DNA from: Acidobacteriota bacterium
Lineage (GTDB): Bacteria > Acidobacteriota > Polarisedimenticolia > J045
NCBI GenBank assembly: GCA_020350085.1
Contig: CP070706.1
Coordinates: forward strand, 1,419,678-1,429,066
Length of the DNA: 9,389 nt
Reading direction: 5' to 3'
Shown here: positions 1 through 6,334 of the stretch, one piece after another
How the letters are laid out: each line of letters begins with the position of its first letter
How positions within the stretch are numbered: position 1 is the first letter of the stretch
Notes under the pieces: generated by a model
Database searches by the model: none
What the model saw: only the letters and a program-made list of their open reading frames with translations
Told to the model about the DNA's origin: nothing
Translations under genes and position numbers: made by a program

Positions 1-1
1 G

Positions 2-1525
2 CTTCTCGCTCTGATCTCTCCTGGCGGACATGCCGACACGAACACCGCCGCTGCCTCTGCCGAAATCCTCTACATGACCGGATCCTCGGTCTACATCGAT
101 GCCGGGATACGCGACGGTCTCGCCCCCGGCGTACGGCTGGTGTCGCGTCGCAACGGGCAGTCGGACGTCGTGCTGGAGGTGCGCGAGAGCTCCCCGAACC
201 GCTCGGTGTGTGACGTCGTCGAGGGGTCGCTCGACGAGCTGCGCCTCGGCGATGAGGTTCGATTCGCTCCGGCCGTCGCACAGGCGGGAACTCGCGAGGG
301 ACAGAGCTTTCTGCAGCGATCTGGGCTTCGAGGCCGCGTTGGCGTGCGCTACTTGGCGACACGCAATGCGTCCACCGACACGGGCGAGTTCAGCCAGCCT
401 GCGCTGGATTTGAGGCTCGATGGACCGAGCCTTTTCGGTTCAGCGTGGAGCGTGTTTGCCGACGTGCGGGCTCGCCGTACGACGCGGACAACCGAGGACG
501 GCGCCGACGAGTCGGACACCAGGAACCGCGTGTATCGATTGACGATCGGCTGGGACAAGCCAGACCTGGGTTGGCGTATCGCATTCGGTCGGCAGGTATC
601 ACCGGACCTTGCGAACGTGAGTGTTTTCGATGGTGTGCTCGTGGGCTACGACCGCGAGCGTTGGTCGACGGGCTTGTTTTCGGGTAGTCAGCCGGATGCG
701 GTAGATTACGGGATTTCCTCCGATATCCGGGAGCACGGGGCTTTCTTTCGCTGGAACGCAGCTTCAACCACAGCTCATCGCTGGATGTTGACGGCCGGCG
801 CCGTCGCTTCTTACGAGGACTCGGAGATCAATCGGGAGTTCGTGTTTCTGATCGGGCGATACGCCGGTCCCCGGTTTCGTGTCTATCTCACGCAAGAAGT
901 CGACGTCAATCGGGGGTGGAAGAAGGACGCTGGTGAGAGCTCGATCTCGTCCACGAGCACGTTCATCGTCCTGAGGGCCCGGCTCAGCGACGAGCTCCAG
1001 CTGGTGGGCGGCTATGACAATCGTCGCAATATTCGACTCTACCGCGACCGCACGACGCCCGAGACTCAGTTCGACGACGCCTTTCGCCGTGGCGTCTGGC
1101 TGGGTGCTGACTGCATGGCCGGCCCTCATCTGAGACTGGGCGTGAGCGGGAGGACCTATCGCGGGGGCGACGCCGGCGCGGCCGACTCCTTCACGGGAAC
1201 GGTTGGGCTCAGGCGACTCACGAGACGAAATCTGGCACTACACCTGCGAAGCACCCGATACGAGAACGATCGGATCGAGGGGTGGCTGCACTCGCTGTCG
1301 GCTTCCATCGAGCTGAGTGAAGCGTTTCGCCTGGGCATCCAAGGCGGAACTCGCAACGACGACTCGTTGGTCAATTCAGATCTGAACGATTCCGTCGTCT
1401 GGTATGGCGTCGACATCGACGTCGATCTGACGAAGCATCTTTACCTGACGCTGGCGGCTGAGCGTTCAAGAGGGGATTTCGAAGAGGTAGACCAGCTCTA
1501 CGCCACTCTCGCTTGCCGCTTTTGA
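2..1525 (+). CDS. Exported protein with small periplasmic domain and predicted outer-membrane beta-barrel (5' end outside window)
   Basis: The reading frame is open to the left edge, so the true start lies outside; the first in-window ATG (74) is internal. The first visible residues (LLALISPGGHADTNTAAASA) look like the end of a signal peptide and its cleavage region. The next 70 or so residues form a compact domain with the pattern VYIDAG..DGL..G..L, then GDEVRF, resembling SH3-like beta-barrel domains of the FlgT C-terminal kind. The remaining roughly 390 residues alternate short amphipathic strands rich in Arg, Tyr and Gly with polar turns, and the protein ends in Arg-Phe; a terminal aromatic residue is the usual signal for outer-membrane barrel insertion. 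I infer an outer-membrane protein with a periplasmic head. I do not recognise a named family, and its function is unknown. It could be a porin-like or structural barrel. There is no clear terminator directly after the stop. Confidence 0.72.
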   Translation, partial: LLALISPGGHADTNTAAASAEILYMTGSSVYIDAGIRDGLAPGVRLVSRRNGQSDVVLEVRESSPNRSVCDVVEGSLDELRLGDEVRFAPAVAQAGTREGQSFLQRSGLRGRVGVRYLATRNASTDTGEFSQPALDLRLDGPSLFGSAWSVFADVRARRTTRTTEDGADESDTRNRVYRLTIGWDKPDLGWRIAFGRQVSPDLANVSVFDGVLVGYDRERWSTGLFSGSQPDAVDYGISSDIREHGAFFRWNAASTTAHRWMLTAGAVASYEDSEINREFVFLIGRYAGPRFRVYLTQEVDVNRGWKKDAGESSISSTSTFIVLRARLSDELQLVGGYDNRRNIRLYRDRTTPETQFDDAFRRGVWLGADCMAGPHLRLGVSGRTYRGGDAGAADSFTGTVGLRRLTRRNLALHLRSTRYENDRIEGWLHSLSASIELSEAFRLGIQGGTRNDDSLVNSDLNDSVVWYGVDIDVDLTKHLYLTLAAERSRGDFEEVDQLYATLACRF

Positions 1526-1701
1526 CTTCATCGCGGACGCCGGTCGTGATCAACGCCCCCTTCGAACGAGTTGTGGAGATGATCGGCAGCCCTCGGCGCC
1601 CGCTACCTTGGAGGCGATCTTCAGCGGTTGTTCGTGGCTAACGCAGTCCAATGTCAGCGCGGCGGCACGGTCAGCGGGCCGCGGTGAGTGTCGTCAGCCG
1701 A

Positions 1702-1998
1702 TCAGCTATCTCTTGAGCGTTCGGCCGATGGAGCTGGCTTCTCGCACATCGGCAGCTTGCCGACGTAAACCTTGATCACACCTTCGGTGAGACGGGTCTT
1801 GCGGCTGTCGTCGACGTTGACATCGGCGAGGACCGGCTTGCCGGACGCTGCCAAGTCGAGCGTAGGCAGCGGAAAGCCGGCGTTCCCGCTCGACGCCGGA
1901 GTCCTGGAGGCGGGGCACCTCAGATGTCCGTCGGTGTCATGCGAGACTTTCCTTGATGACTCATGTGTAAACTCGGCACGCCCGCAACGCATAGACAC
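1702..1998 (-). pseudogene. Unrecognised minus-strand ORF, probable gene remnant
   Basis: This is a 98-codon minus-strand ORF ending in TGA (1704-1702). Its C-terminal half, about 1702-1885, looks coding: most third codon positions are G or C, and the peptide contains LADVNVDDSRKTRLTEG followed by VIKVYVGKLPMC, an ordered-protein composition. The N-terminal half is rich in Ser, Arg and His with mixed third positions and looks non-coding; there is no convincing ribosome site at its ATG. I therefore read it as the 3' end of a former minus-strand gene whose 5' part is lost. I do not recognise the family. Chance is a real alternative at this length. Confidence 0.22.
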
Positions 1999-2033
1999 AA
2001 GAGTAAGCGGTGTGGTTCAATCGCACTATTCGG

Positions 2034-2068
2034 AGACGCCCTGAGCGCGGCGTCTTGGGGGAGGGGAG
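2034..2068 (+). promoter_or_regulatory. Leader hairpin and Shine-Dalgarno of the TonB-dependent receptor gene
   Basis: A 7-bp perfect stem (AGACGCC at 2034-2040 with GGCGTCT at 2049-2055, 8-nt loop) sits directly before a strong Shine-Dalgarno run (GAGGGGAG, 2061-2068), six bases before the ATG at 2075. The ribosome site fixes the receptor start. The hairpin does not itself cover the Shine-Dalgarno; whether it influences translation is inference only. Confidence 0.5.
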
Positions 2069-2074
2069 ATCGTC

Positions 2075-4522
2075 ATGTCTCGCGCGAGGGCTTCGGCCCG
2101 TTGCTTCCTGCTGATGGCGGGGCTGGGAGTCGTCTCTTCGGTCGCGTTCGCGGCTGGGACCGACTTCGGTCACATGGCCGGCAAGGTCGTCCGTCCGGAC
2201 GGCCGCGGCGTGCCGGCCGTAACGGTGAGCATTCAGAGCCTCGATAAGACCGAGATCACCGAGCACGACGGCTCGTTCGGCTTTCGCCGCGTGCCTGTAG
2301 GGACGGTCACGGTCATCGCCTCGCTCGGCAAGCACGTGGCCGACAAGAGCGACGTGCGCGTTAGCGCCGGCGAGACGGTCCACGTGCTCATCGAGGTCGA
2401 TTGGCCAGAGATTCCGATGGAGACGGTGACGGTGCGGTCCGTCTCCCGACGGCGCGAACGGCTCGTCAGCTCGCCCGCGGCGGTGACCATCGTCACGCGC
2501 GATCTGATCGTCGAGGACGCTTCGGCCGGGAACATTCCGCGCGTGCTGGAGTTCACGCCAGGCGTCGAGGTGGCCCGCGGCAGTCTCAACTGGTTCGTGA
2601 TCAACGCGCGCGGCTTCACAACGGCCATGAACAACCGGCTGATGGCGCTGATCGACGGGCGAGATCTGTCACTCGTCTTTCTGAGGGCTGCTGACTGGGG
2701 CTCGAGCCCGTTTCCGTGTGATGACTTTGGCTCCGTCGAGTTCGTCCGTGGGCCAAGCTCGGCGCTTTACGGAGCCGACGCGTTCAACGGTGTGGTCAGC
2801 GTCACGACCGCGACACCGCAGGACAGCCTGGGCGGCACGGCGCGCGTGACGCTCGGCGAGCGGAACACCACCAAGCTCGACGTGCGGCACGCGATGGCGC
2901 TCGGCGGAGGCTGGCATCTCAAGCTGGCGGGCACGTACACACGCGACGATCCGAACTCGAGATCGAGAACGAGCTCTGTCGAGTACACGAGGCCCTGCTC
3001 GTTCTACGGCGATAGAGACTGCCTTCCGCTCGAAGCCACGCCCGTCGTGGAGCGCGACCTCGAACAGAAAGGTGGCGTCATCCGCGTGGACAAGGATTTC
3101 GGTCGGCGAGGGCTGCTGACACTCGAAGCGGGCCGGTCTCGCTACTCCGATACCGAGGCGGTGTTGGTCGCGTCGACTCGTTTTCAGGTTTATGAAAGCG
3201 AACGGCCGTTCTTCCGGGTCAATTACAGCGCGCCGCACTGGAACCTCCTCGCTTATCAGGACAGCCGGGACGTCGAGTCGATGACCCTCAACACGGGCGA
3301 GCTCTCATATGTGGACGAGCGGCGACGTCATCTCGAGCTTCAAGGACATACGCGCTTCGGCGGCGAGAAGGGTCTCGTCGTGGGCGGCGCGTCTTACCGC
3401 CACGAACGCGTCGATACGGCCAACCCTCAGGGCGTTCAGACGATGTTGCTCAGACCGAGGAGCCAGGACTTCCTCTCGGTTTACGGGCAGCTTGAGTGGT
3501 CGTTCAACGACACGTTGAGGTCGGTGCTCGCCGTTCGTTGGGACGACAGCTCGTTTCAGGACGGGCGCGTGTCGCCGCGCGCCTCCTTCGTCTACTCCGT
3601 GACACCGGACCAGACACTGCGATTCAACTACAGCTACGCCTTCAAGCTGCCGAACTACACCGACTACTTCATGTGGATCGATGTCGCACCGCCGGTCGAC
3701 CTCGCGCCGTTCGAGTCGTTCTGCGCGCCGTATGGGGTCTCGTGTGGTTTCGACGCGCCCGTGCCGGTGCTCGCGACCGGGAACGAGTCCCTCGACGTGG
3801 AGAAGATCAGAAGCTTCGAGATCGGCTACCGAGCGATCGTCGGCAGGAACGTCTATCTCACTGCGGATCTCTACACCAGCCGCATTGACGATTTCATCAC
3901 GGACCTGCTGCCACTGAACAACGCACGTCTGGGACGCATCAATCCGAATCTGCCCCCTTACAGCCCCCCGGCCGCCCTCCCCGCCGAAGCAGCGGCGGCA
4001 CTGCTCGGCACACTGGAAGCGAGCCTTCCTCCAGAGTTTTACGCCGTGATGTCGAACGATCCTTCGGGCGGTCCGTTTTTCGTGCCATTCTCCGTGACCA
4101 ACTACGGCCGCGTCGACACGCGCGGCGCCGAGCTGGGGCTTTTGATTCGCCCGCGGAGGCACTGGATGCTCGACGTCGGCTACACCTGGTTCGATTTCGA
4201 CGTCAAGAACGAGTTACCAGACGATCCGCTGCTGCCGAACACCGCGACGCATAAGTACAGCGACGGTGTGAGCTACCGTTCGCCACGCTGTGGCGCCACA
4301 CTCAAGTACCGCCACGTCCAGGGCTTCGATTGGCGAACCGGCGTCTTTTGGGGCTACGTGCCCGCGCACGATGTCGTGAACTTGACCGCCAGCGCCCGAC
4401 TGAACGACGCTTGGGAAGTCGGCGTCGACGTCGACAACCTGTTCAACGAGGTCCACTTCGAGCAGTTCGGCGGCGATCTGCTCCAGCGTCGGGCGCTGGT
4501 CTACACCAAGCTGGGCTGGTAG
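2075..4522 (+). CDS. TonB-dependent outer-membrane receptor with N-terminal carboxypeptidase-regulatory-like domain
   Basis: This 815-residue protein is an active-transport receptor of the outer membrane, energised through TonB-ExbBD. A signal peptide occupies residues 1-26, with a likely cut after VAFA. A CarboxypepD_reg-like beta-sandwich follows (about 35-108, GKVVRPDGRGVPAVTV to DGSFGFRRVPVG). METVTVRS (115-122) is a TonB-box-like segment. The plug (about 130-248) shows the family signs: IPRVLEFTPGVEV, INARGF, and VEFVRGPSSALYGADAFNGV. The rest is the 22-strand barrel, with the C-terminal marker VGVDVDNLFNEVHFEQFGG; it ends in Trp rather than the commoner Phe. Two Cys pairs (308/316 and 550/557) lie in likely surface loops and may form disulfides. 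An Ala/Pro-rich insert is near 625-665. The start is set by a strong ribosome site at 2061-2068. Substrate is unknown: no siderophore, vitamin or glycan gene is adjacent. The family call is secure. Confidence 0.95.
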   Translation: MSRARASARCFLLMAGLGVVSSVAFAAGTDFGHMAGKVVRPDGRGVPAVTVSIQSLDKTEITEHDGSFGFRRVPVGTVTVIASLGKHVADKSDVRVSAGETVHVLIEVDWPEIPMETVTVRSVSRRRERLVSSPAAVTIVTRDLIVEDASAGNIPRVLEFTPGVEVARGSLNWFVINARGFTTAMNNRLMALIDGRDLSLVFLRAADWGSSPFPCDDFGSVEFVRGPSSALYGADAFNGVVSVTTATPQDSLGGTARVTLGERNTTKLDVRHAMALGGGWHLKLAGTYTRDDPNSRSRTSSVEYTRPCSFYGDRDCLPLEATPVVERDLEQKGGVIRVDKDFGRRGLLTLEAGRSRYSDTEAVLVASTRFQVYESERPFFRVNYSAPHWNLLAYQDSRDVESMTLNTGELSYVDERRRHLELQGHTRFGGEKGLVVGGASYRHERVDTANPQGVQTMLLRPRSQDFLSVYGQLEWSFNDTLRSVLAVRWDDSSFQDGRVSPRASFVYSVTPDQTLRFNYSYAFKLPNYTDYFMWIDVAPPVDLAPFESFCAPYGVSCGFDAPVPVLATGNESLDVEKIRSFEIGYRAIVGRNVYLTADLYTSRIDDFITDLLPLNNARLGRINPNLPPYSPPAALPAEAAAALLGTLEASLPPEFYAVMSNDPSGGPFFVPFSVTNYGRVDTRGAELGLLIRPRRHWMLDVGYTWFDFDVKNELPDDPLLPNTATHKYSDGVSYRSPRCGATLKYRHVQGFDWRTGVFWGYVPAHDVVNLTASARLNDAWEVGVDVDNLFNEVHFEQFGGDLLQRRALVYTKLGW

Positions 4523-4614
4523 CCACGCATCAGTCGGGCCGAATGTTCTAGTTGAGGCTCGATGACCATGCCCCGGAGAACCTGCGGGAGCGTGTCGAGC
4601 GTGGCCTGATTCAT
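4501..4614 (-). CDS. Small minus-strand ORF, 37 residues, function unknown
   Basis: ATG at 4614-4612, TAG at 4503-4501, overlapping the last 22 bases of the receptor gene on the other strand. An AAGGGGG-type ribosome site lies just upstream on the minus strand. The peptide begins MNQATLDTLPQVLRGMV. Its start overlaps the stop of a second small ORF (4611-4670) as ATGA, an arrangement typical of translational coupling. No family is recognised. It could be the start of a gene cut short, a leader peptide, or chance. Confidence 0.25.
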   Translation of the reverse strand: MNQATLDTLPQVLRGMVIEPQLEHSARLMRGYQPSLV

Positions 4615-4670
4615 GCCATCCCCCTTACCGCGCTCGTCAAGCGAGTTTCGAAGCCGCCGGATGCTTCCAT
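4611..4670 (-). CDS. Tiny minus-strand ORF, 19 residues, leader-like
   Basis: ATG at 4670-4668 and TGA at 4613-4611, encoding MEASGGFETRLTSAVRGMA. It begins directly outside the left arm of the 4673-4823 inverted repeat, mirroring the methyltransferase GTG just outside the right arm. Its stop overlaps the ATG of the 37-residue ORF. Real translation is unproven; the argument is purely the mirrored position and the ATGA overlap. Confidence 0.2.
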   Translation of the reverse strand: MEASGGFETRLTSAVRGMA

Positions 4671-4672
4671 AC

Positions 4673-4823
4673 TGAGGTGATCCTTCAACGGTGCGCGCAG
4701 GGGCGTAACCTGCTGCAAAGAAGAGACGTATCGTGATAGCGTGGTCACGCCGTGAGAACGTCTCACAAGTCTCACGTTTCCGTAAGCTTGCGTCGCCAGA
4801 CGCACCTTTGAGGGATCACCTCA
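4673..4823. repeat. Imperfect inverted repeat, about 151 bp
   Basis: The outer arms, 4673-4695 and 4801-4823, match at 21 of 23 positions when one is reverse-complemented (both begin TGAGGTGATCC). Aligned without gaps further inward to 4726 and 4770, the arms still match at about 70 percent over 54 positions, leaving a centre of about 43 bp. Each arm ends immediately before a start codon pointing outward: GTG 4826 on the plus strand and ATG 4670 on the minus strand. No target-site duplication is visible. It may be a MITE-like relic, an inverted duplication of a promoter/leader, or a large RNA hairpin. Confidence 0.7.
4752..4775. promoter_or_regulatory. Candidate operator with three GTGAGA/TCTCAC half-sites
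   Basis: GTGAGA (4752-4757), ACG, then TCTCAC (4761-4766) is a perfect inverted pair, and a further TCTCAC (4770-4775) repeats in direct orientation. Successive half-sites start nine bases apart. It lies 51 bases before the chosen methyltransferase start, at the centre of the larger inverted repeat. The regulator is unknown and no regulator gene is in the window. Confidence 0.35.
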
Positions 4824-4825
4824 CC

Positions 4826-5524
4826 GTGAACGAGACTCGACGGCGCGGCACGACCGGCCTGACCATCCTCGGGTGGACAGCGATCCTGCTGTTCGCGGCG
4901 ATCTACGTCGTGGAGCTGTGGCCGCATCACGGCCCGCCGGTCACCGTGAGCTGGCTGCGCGAAACGTTCGGCCGCGGGGGGCTGATCGCGATCAACATCG
5001 CGATCGTGATCGCGTTTCTGGCGCTGCTGCCGTTTCGCCGCCCGACGCGGCACGTCTGGAAATCACGCGGGGCGTTCGTGGCGTTCGCGATCGCGCTGAT
5101 GACCGAGATGTTCGGCTGGCCGCTGCTGCTGTTCGTGGTGGCGCCGCTGGTGGACGTGCCCGTGCTGGCGCCGAGGCTGTTTCGCGCGGTCGGGCACTGG
5201 CCTGCGGTGGTGGGCACGGCTCTGAGCCTCGTCGGCACGGCGCTGATCGCCGCCGGCTGGTGGCGCATTCATCGCGCGGAAGACCTCGTGGACACGGGGA
5301 TCTACCGCTTCATCCGCCATCCACAGTACACCGGCATCTTCCTGTTCACGCTCGGCTGGCTGCTTCACTGGCCATCCATCGTGACGCTGCTGCTCTGGCC
5401 CTTGCTGATCGCGGCCTATGTCTGGCTGGCGCGCTTCGAAGAACGCCAAATGATCGAGGAGTTTGGCGAGCGATACGTCGCGTACGCACAAGCGACGAAG
5501 CGCTTCGTTCCCTTCGTGGTCTGA
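4826..5524 (+). CDS. Isoprenylcysteine carboxyl methyltransferase-like integral membrane protein
   Basis: A 232-residue protein with about five hydrophobic segments (11-31, 52-70, 82-108, 124-145, 169-202). It carries the signature of the ICMT/phospholipid methyltransferase superfamily: DTGIYRFIRHPQYTGIFLF (156-174, key residues RHP.Y.G), then RFEER (203-207) and FGERYVAY (213-220). In that family the C-terminal helices and these motifs bind S-adenosylmethionine beside a membrane-embedded acceptor. Bacteria rarely prenylate proteins, so the acceptor is probably a lipid or another hydrophobic molecule; this is inference. I chose GTG 4826 because the 31 upstream codons from the alternative GTG 4733 have non-coding-like third positions and lie within the inverted repeat, and a GAGGG site (4810-4814) precedes 4826. 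A hairpin begins two bases after the stop. Confidence 0.85.
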   Translation: MNETRRRGTTGLTILGWTAILLFAAIYVVELWPHHGPPVTVSWLRETFGRGGLIAINIAIVIAFLALLPFRRPTRHVWKSRGAFVAFAIALMTEMFGWPLLLFVVAPLVDVPVLAPRLFRAVGHWPAVVGTALSLVGTALIAAGWWRIHRAEDLVDTGIYRFIRHPQYTGIFLFTLGWLLHWPSIVTLLLWPLLIAAYVWLARFEERQMIEEFGERYVAYAQATKRFVPFVV

Positions 5525-6280
5525 CTGACGGGCGATCTGCCCGTCTTTGCCTCGCCGGCGGGCACACTTCCCGGCCGCGGCCTCGAGCGGACCGCGCTCG
5601 ACCGCACACTGATTCCGTTCGTTGCCAGCGCCGCCTACTACCTCTTATGCACGTTCGTCGTCATCGCGGTGTTGGGCCTGTTCGGCATCCCGACGACGTC
5701 GTTCATCGCCGTGCTCGGCGCTGCCGGTCTCGCCGTCGGGTTGGCGCTGCAAGGAACGCTGTCATACCTCGCCGCGGACGTGATGCTGCTGGTCTTCCGA
5801 CCGTTCCGGGTCGGAGACTACGTCGAGATCGCCGGCGCGGAAGGGAGCGTCGACGAAGTCGGCGTCTTCACGACATCTCTCGATACGCTGCAGAACGTGC
5901 ACATCGTGGTGCCGAACTCTGCCGTCTGGGGAGCGACGATCAAGAGCTTCACCAAGAACGAAGTCCGCCGCAACGACATCACGATCGGCATCTCCTACGG
6001 TGACGACATCGGTCGCGCGATCGGGCCGATCAAGAGAACGCTCGCGAGCGATCCTCGCGTGCTGAAGGGTCCCGAACCGCTCGTCGCCGTCAGCGATCTC
6101 GGTGAGTCGTCGGTCGACATCTTGGTCGGACCCGACTGCACGCCGGGCGATTACTGGGCCTTGCGGTTCGATCTGATCCGCAGCATCGAAGAGAACCTCG
6201 AGGCCGACGGCTGCACGATTCCATTTCCGCAACGCGGCGTGCACTCGTACCCGACGTCGGCTCCTTCTCCGGCTGCTTGA
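5525..6280 (+). CDS. MscS-family mechanosensitive channel, N-terminally truncated
   Basis: The frame opens directly after the methyltransferase stop and encodes 251 residues to TGA 6280. Counting from 5525: the second transmembrane helix of MscS is about residues 30-56, and the pore-lining TM3 about 57-98, with GLAVGLALQGTLS and VFRPFRVGDYVEI. The cytoplasmic beta domain (VPNSAVWGATIKSF, RRNDITIGISYGDD) and the alpha/beta domain up to DGCTIPFPQRGVHSY follow. MscS proteins are small channels that open under membrane tension to release solutes. The periplasmic N-terminus and TM1 (about 60 residues of E. coli MscS) are missing, and no ATG exists in frame: the first GTG is 5669, inside TM2, with no ribosome site. 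It may be a 5'-deleted pseudogene, start at a non-standard codon, or be reached by read-through of the upstream UGA. No internal frameshift is seen. Confidence 0.82.
   Translation: MTGDLPVFASPAGTLPGRGLERTALDRTLIPFVASAAYYLLCTFVVIAVLGLFGIPTTSFIAVLGAAGLAVGLALQGTLSYLAADVMLLVFRPFRVGDYVEIAGAEGSVDEVGVFTTSLDTLQNVHIVVPNSAVWGATIKSFTKNEVRRNDITIGISYGDDIGRAIGPIKRTLASDPRVLKGPEPLVAVSDLGESSVDILVGPDCTPGDYWALRFDLIRSIEENLEADGCTIPFPQRGVHSYPTSAPSPAA
5527..5545 (+). terminator. Hairpin directly after the methyltransferase stop, terminator-like
   Basis: GACGGGC (5527-5533) and GCCCGTC (5539-5545) form a perfect 7-bp stem around GATCT, followed by only TTT. It begins two bases after the stop. It is plausible as an intrinsic terminator, though the T-run is short. 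It lies inside the open frame that continues into the MscS-like sequence, which fits that sequence being a stranded remnant or a later join. Confidence 0.42.
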
Positions 6281-6298
6281 TGTTCATCGCACCGGCTC

Positions 6299-6334
6299 GC
6301 GCGCGGGCGCCACACGGCGCCCGCGCGCTTCCAT
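6299..6334 (+). terminator. Strong GC hairpin after the MscS-like gene, probable terminator
   Basis: A perfect 13-bp stem (6299-6311 with 6316-6328) of only G and C closes a 4-nt ACAC loop. It starts 18 bases after the MscS-like stop and is followed by TTCCATTT, a loose T-rich tail. The position and stability suggest transcription ends here, separating the channel block from the hydroxylase operon; the weak T-run leaves the mechanism uncertain. Confidence 0.68.

Larger units (their letters stand above)
1526..2074. other. 549-bp intergenic region
   Basis: No confident gene. Plus-strand frames show no start with a ribosome site and a family-like product. The right end holds the leader and Shine-Dalgarno of the TonB-dependent receptor. 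The middle (about 1702-1885) has a minus-strand stretch with coding-like codon use, described separately. The left part (about 1558-1690, minus strand) also has a stop-free stretch without a start. No strong terminator hairpin was found after the upstream gene, and no promoter convincing enough to annotate was seen before the receptor. The pattern suggests decayed minus-strand genes rather than a purpose-built regulatory region. Confidence 0.5.
4523..4825. other. 303-bp intergenic region with inverted repeat
   Basis: This gap separates the receptor from the methyltransferase-like gene. It contains an imperfect inverted repeat spanning 4673-4823, an operator-like cluster of GTGAGA/TCTCAC half-sites at its centre, and two small overlapping minus-strand ORFs. 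There is no clear intrinsic terminator after the receptor; the only pairing seen is GCTCGA (4557-4562) with TCGAGC (4595-4600) around a 32-nt loop, too weak to call. Confidence 0.6.

Noticed and set aside
1558..1690. Transposase fragment on the minus strand
   Set aside because: The peptide (ALTLDCVSHEQPLK) only loosely recalls IS3-type integrase text; no DDE motif, terminal repeats or target duplication were seen.
3305..4162. 285-codon minus-strand ORF inside the TonB-dependent receptor
   Set aside because: Shadow of the receptor frame; no recognisable motifs and no ribosome site consistent with a gene.
4733..4825. Extended methyltransferase N-terminus from GTG 4733
   Set aside because: Third-position base use is unlike the gene body, the segment lies within the inverted repeat, and its ribosome site is weak.
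5522..5545. UGA followed by a hairpin as a selenocysteine insertion site
   Set aside because: The loop lies too close to the UGA and lacks the usual bacterial SECIS features, and the methyltransferase ends at its normal C-terminus, so a Sec residue has no evident role.
4873..6003. 376-codon plus-strand ORF overlapping the methyltransferase and MscS-like genes
   Set aside because: Arg-rich product typical of an off-frame reading; the other frame carries clear ICMT and MscS motifs.
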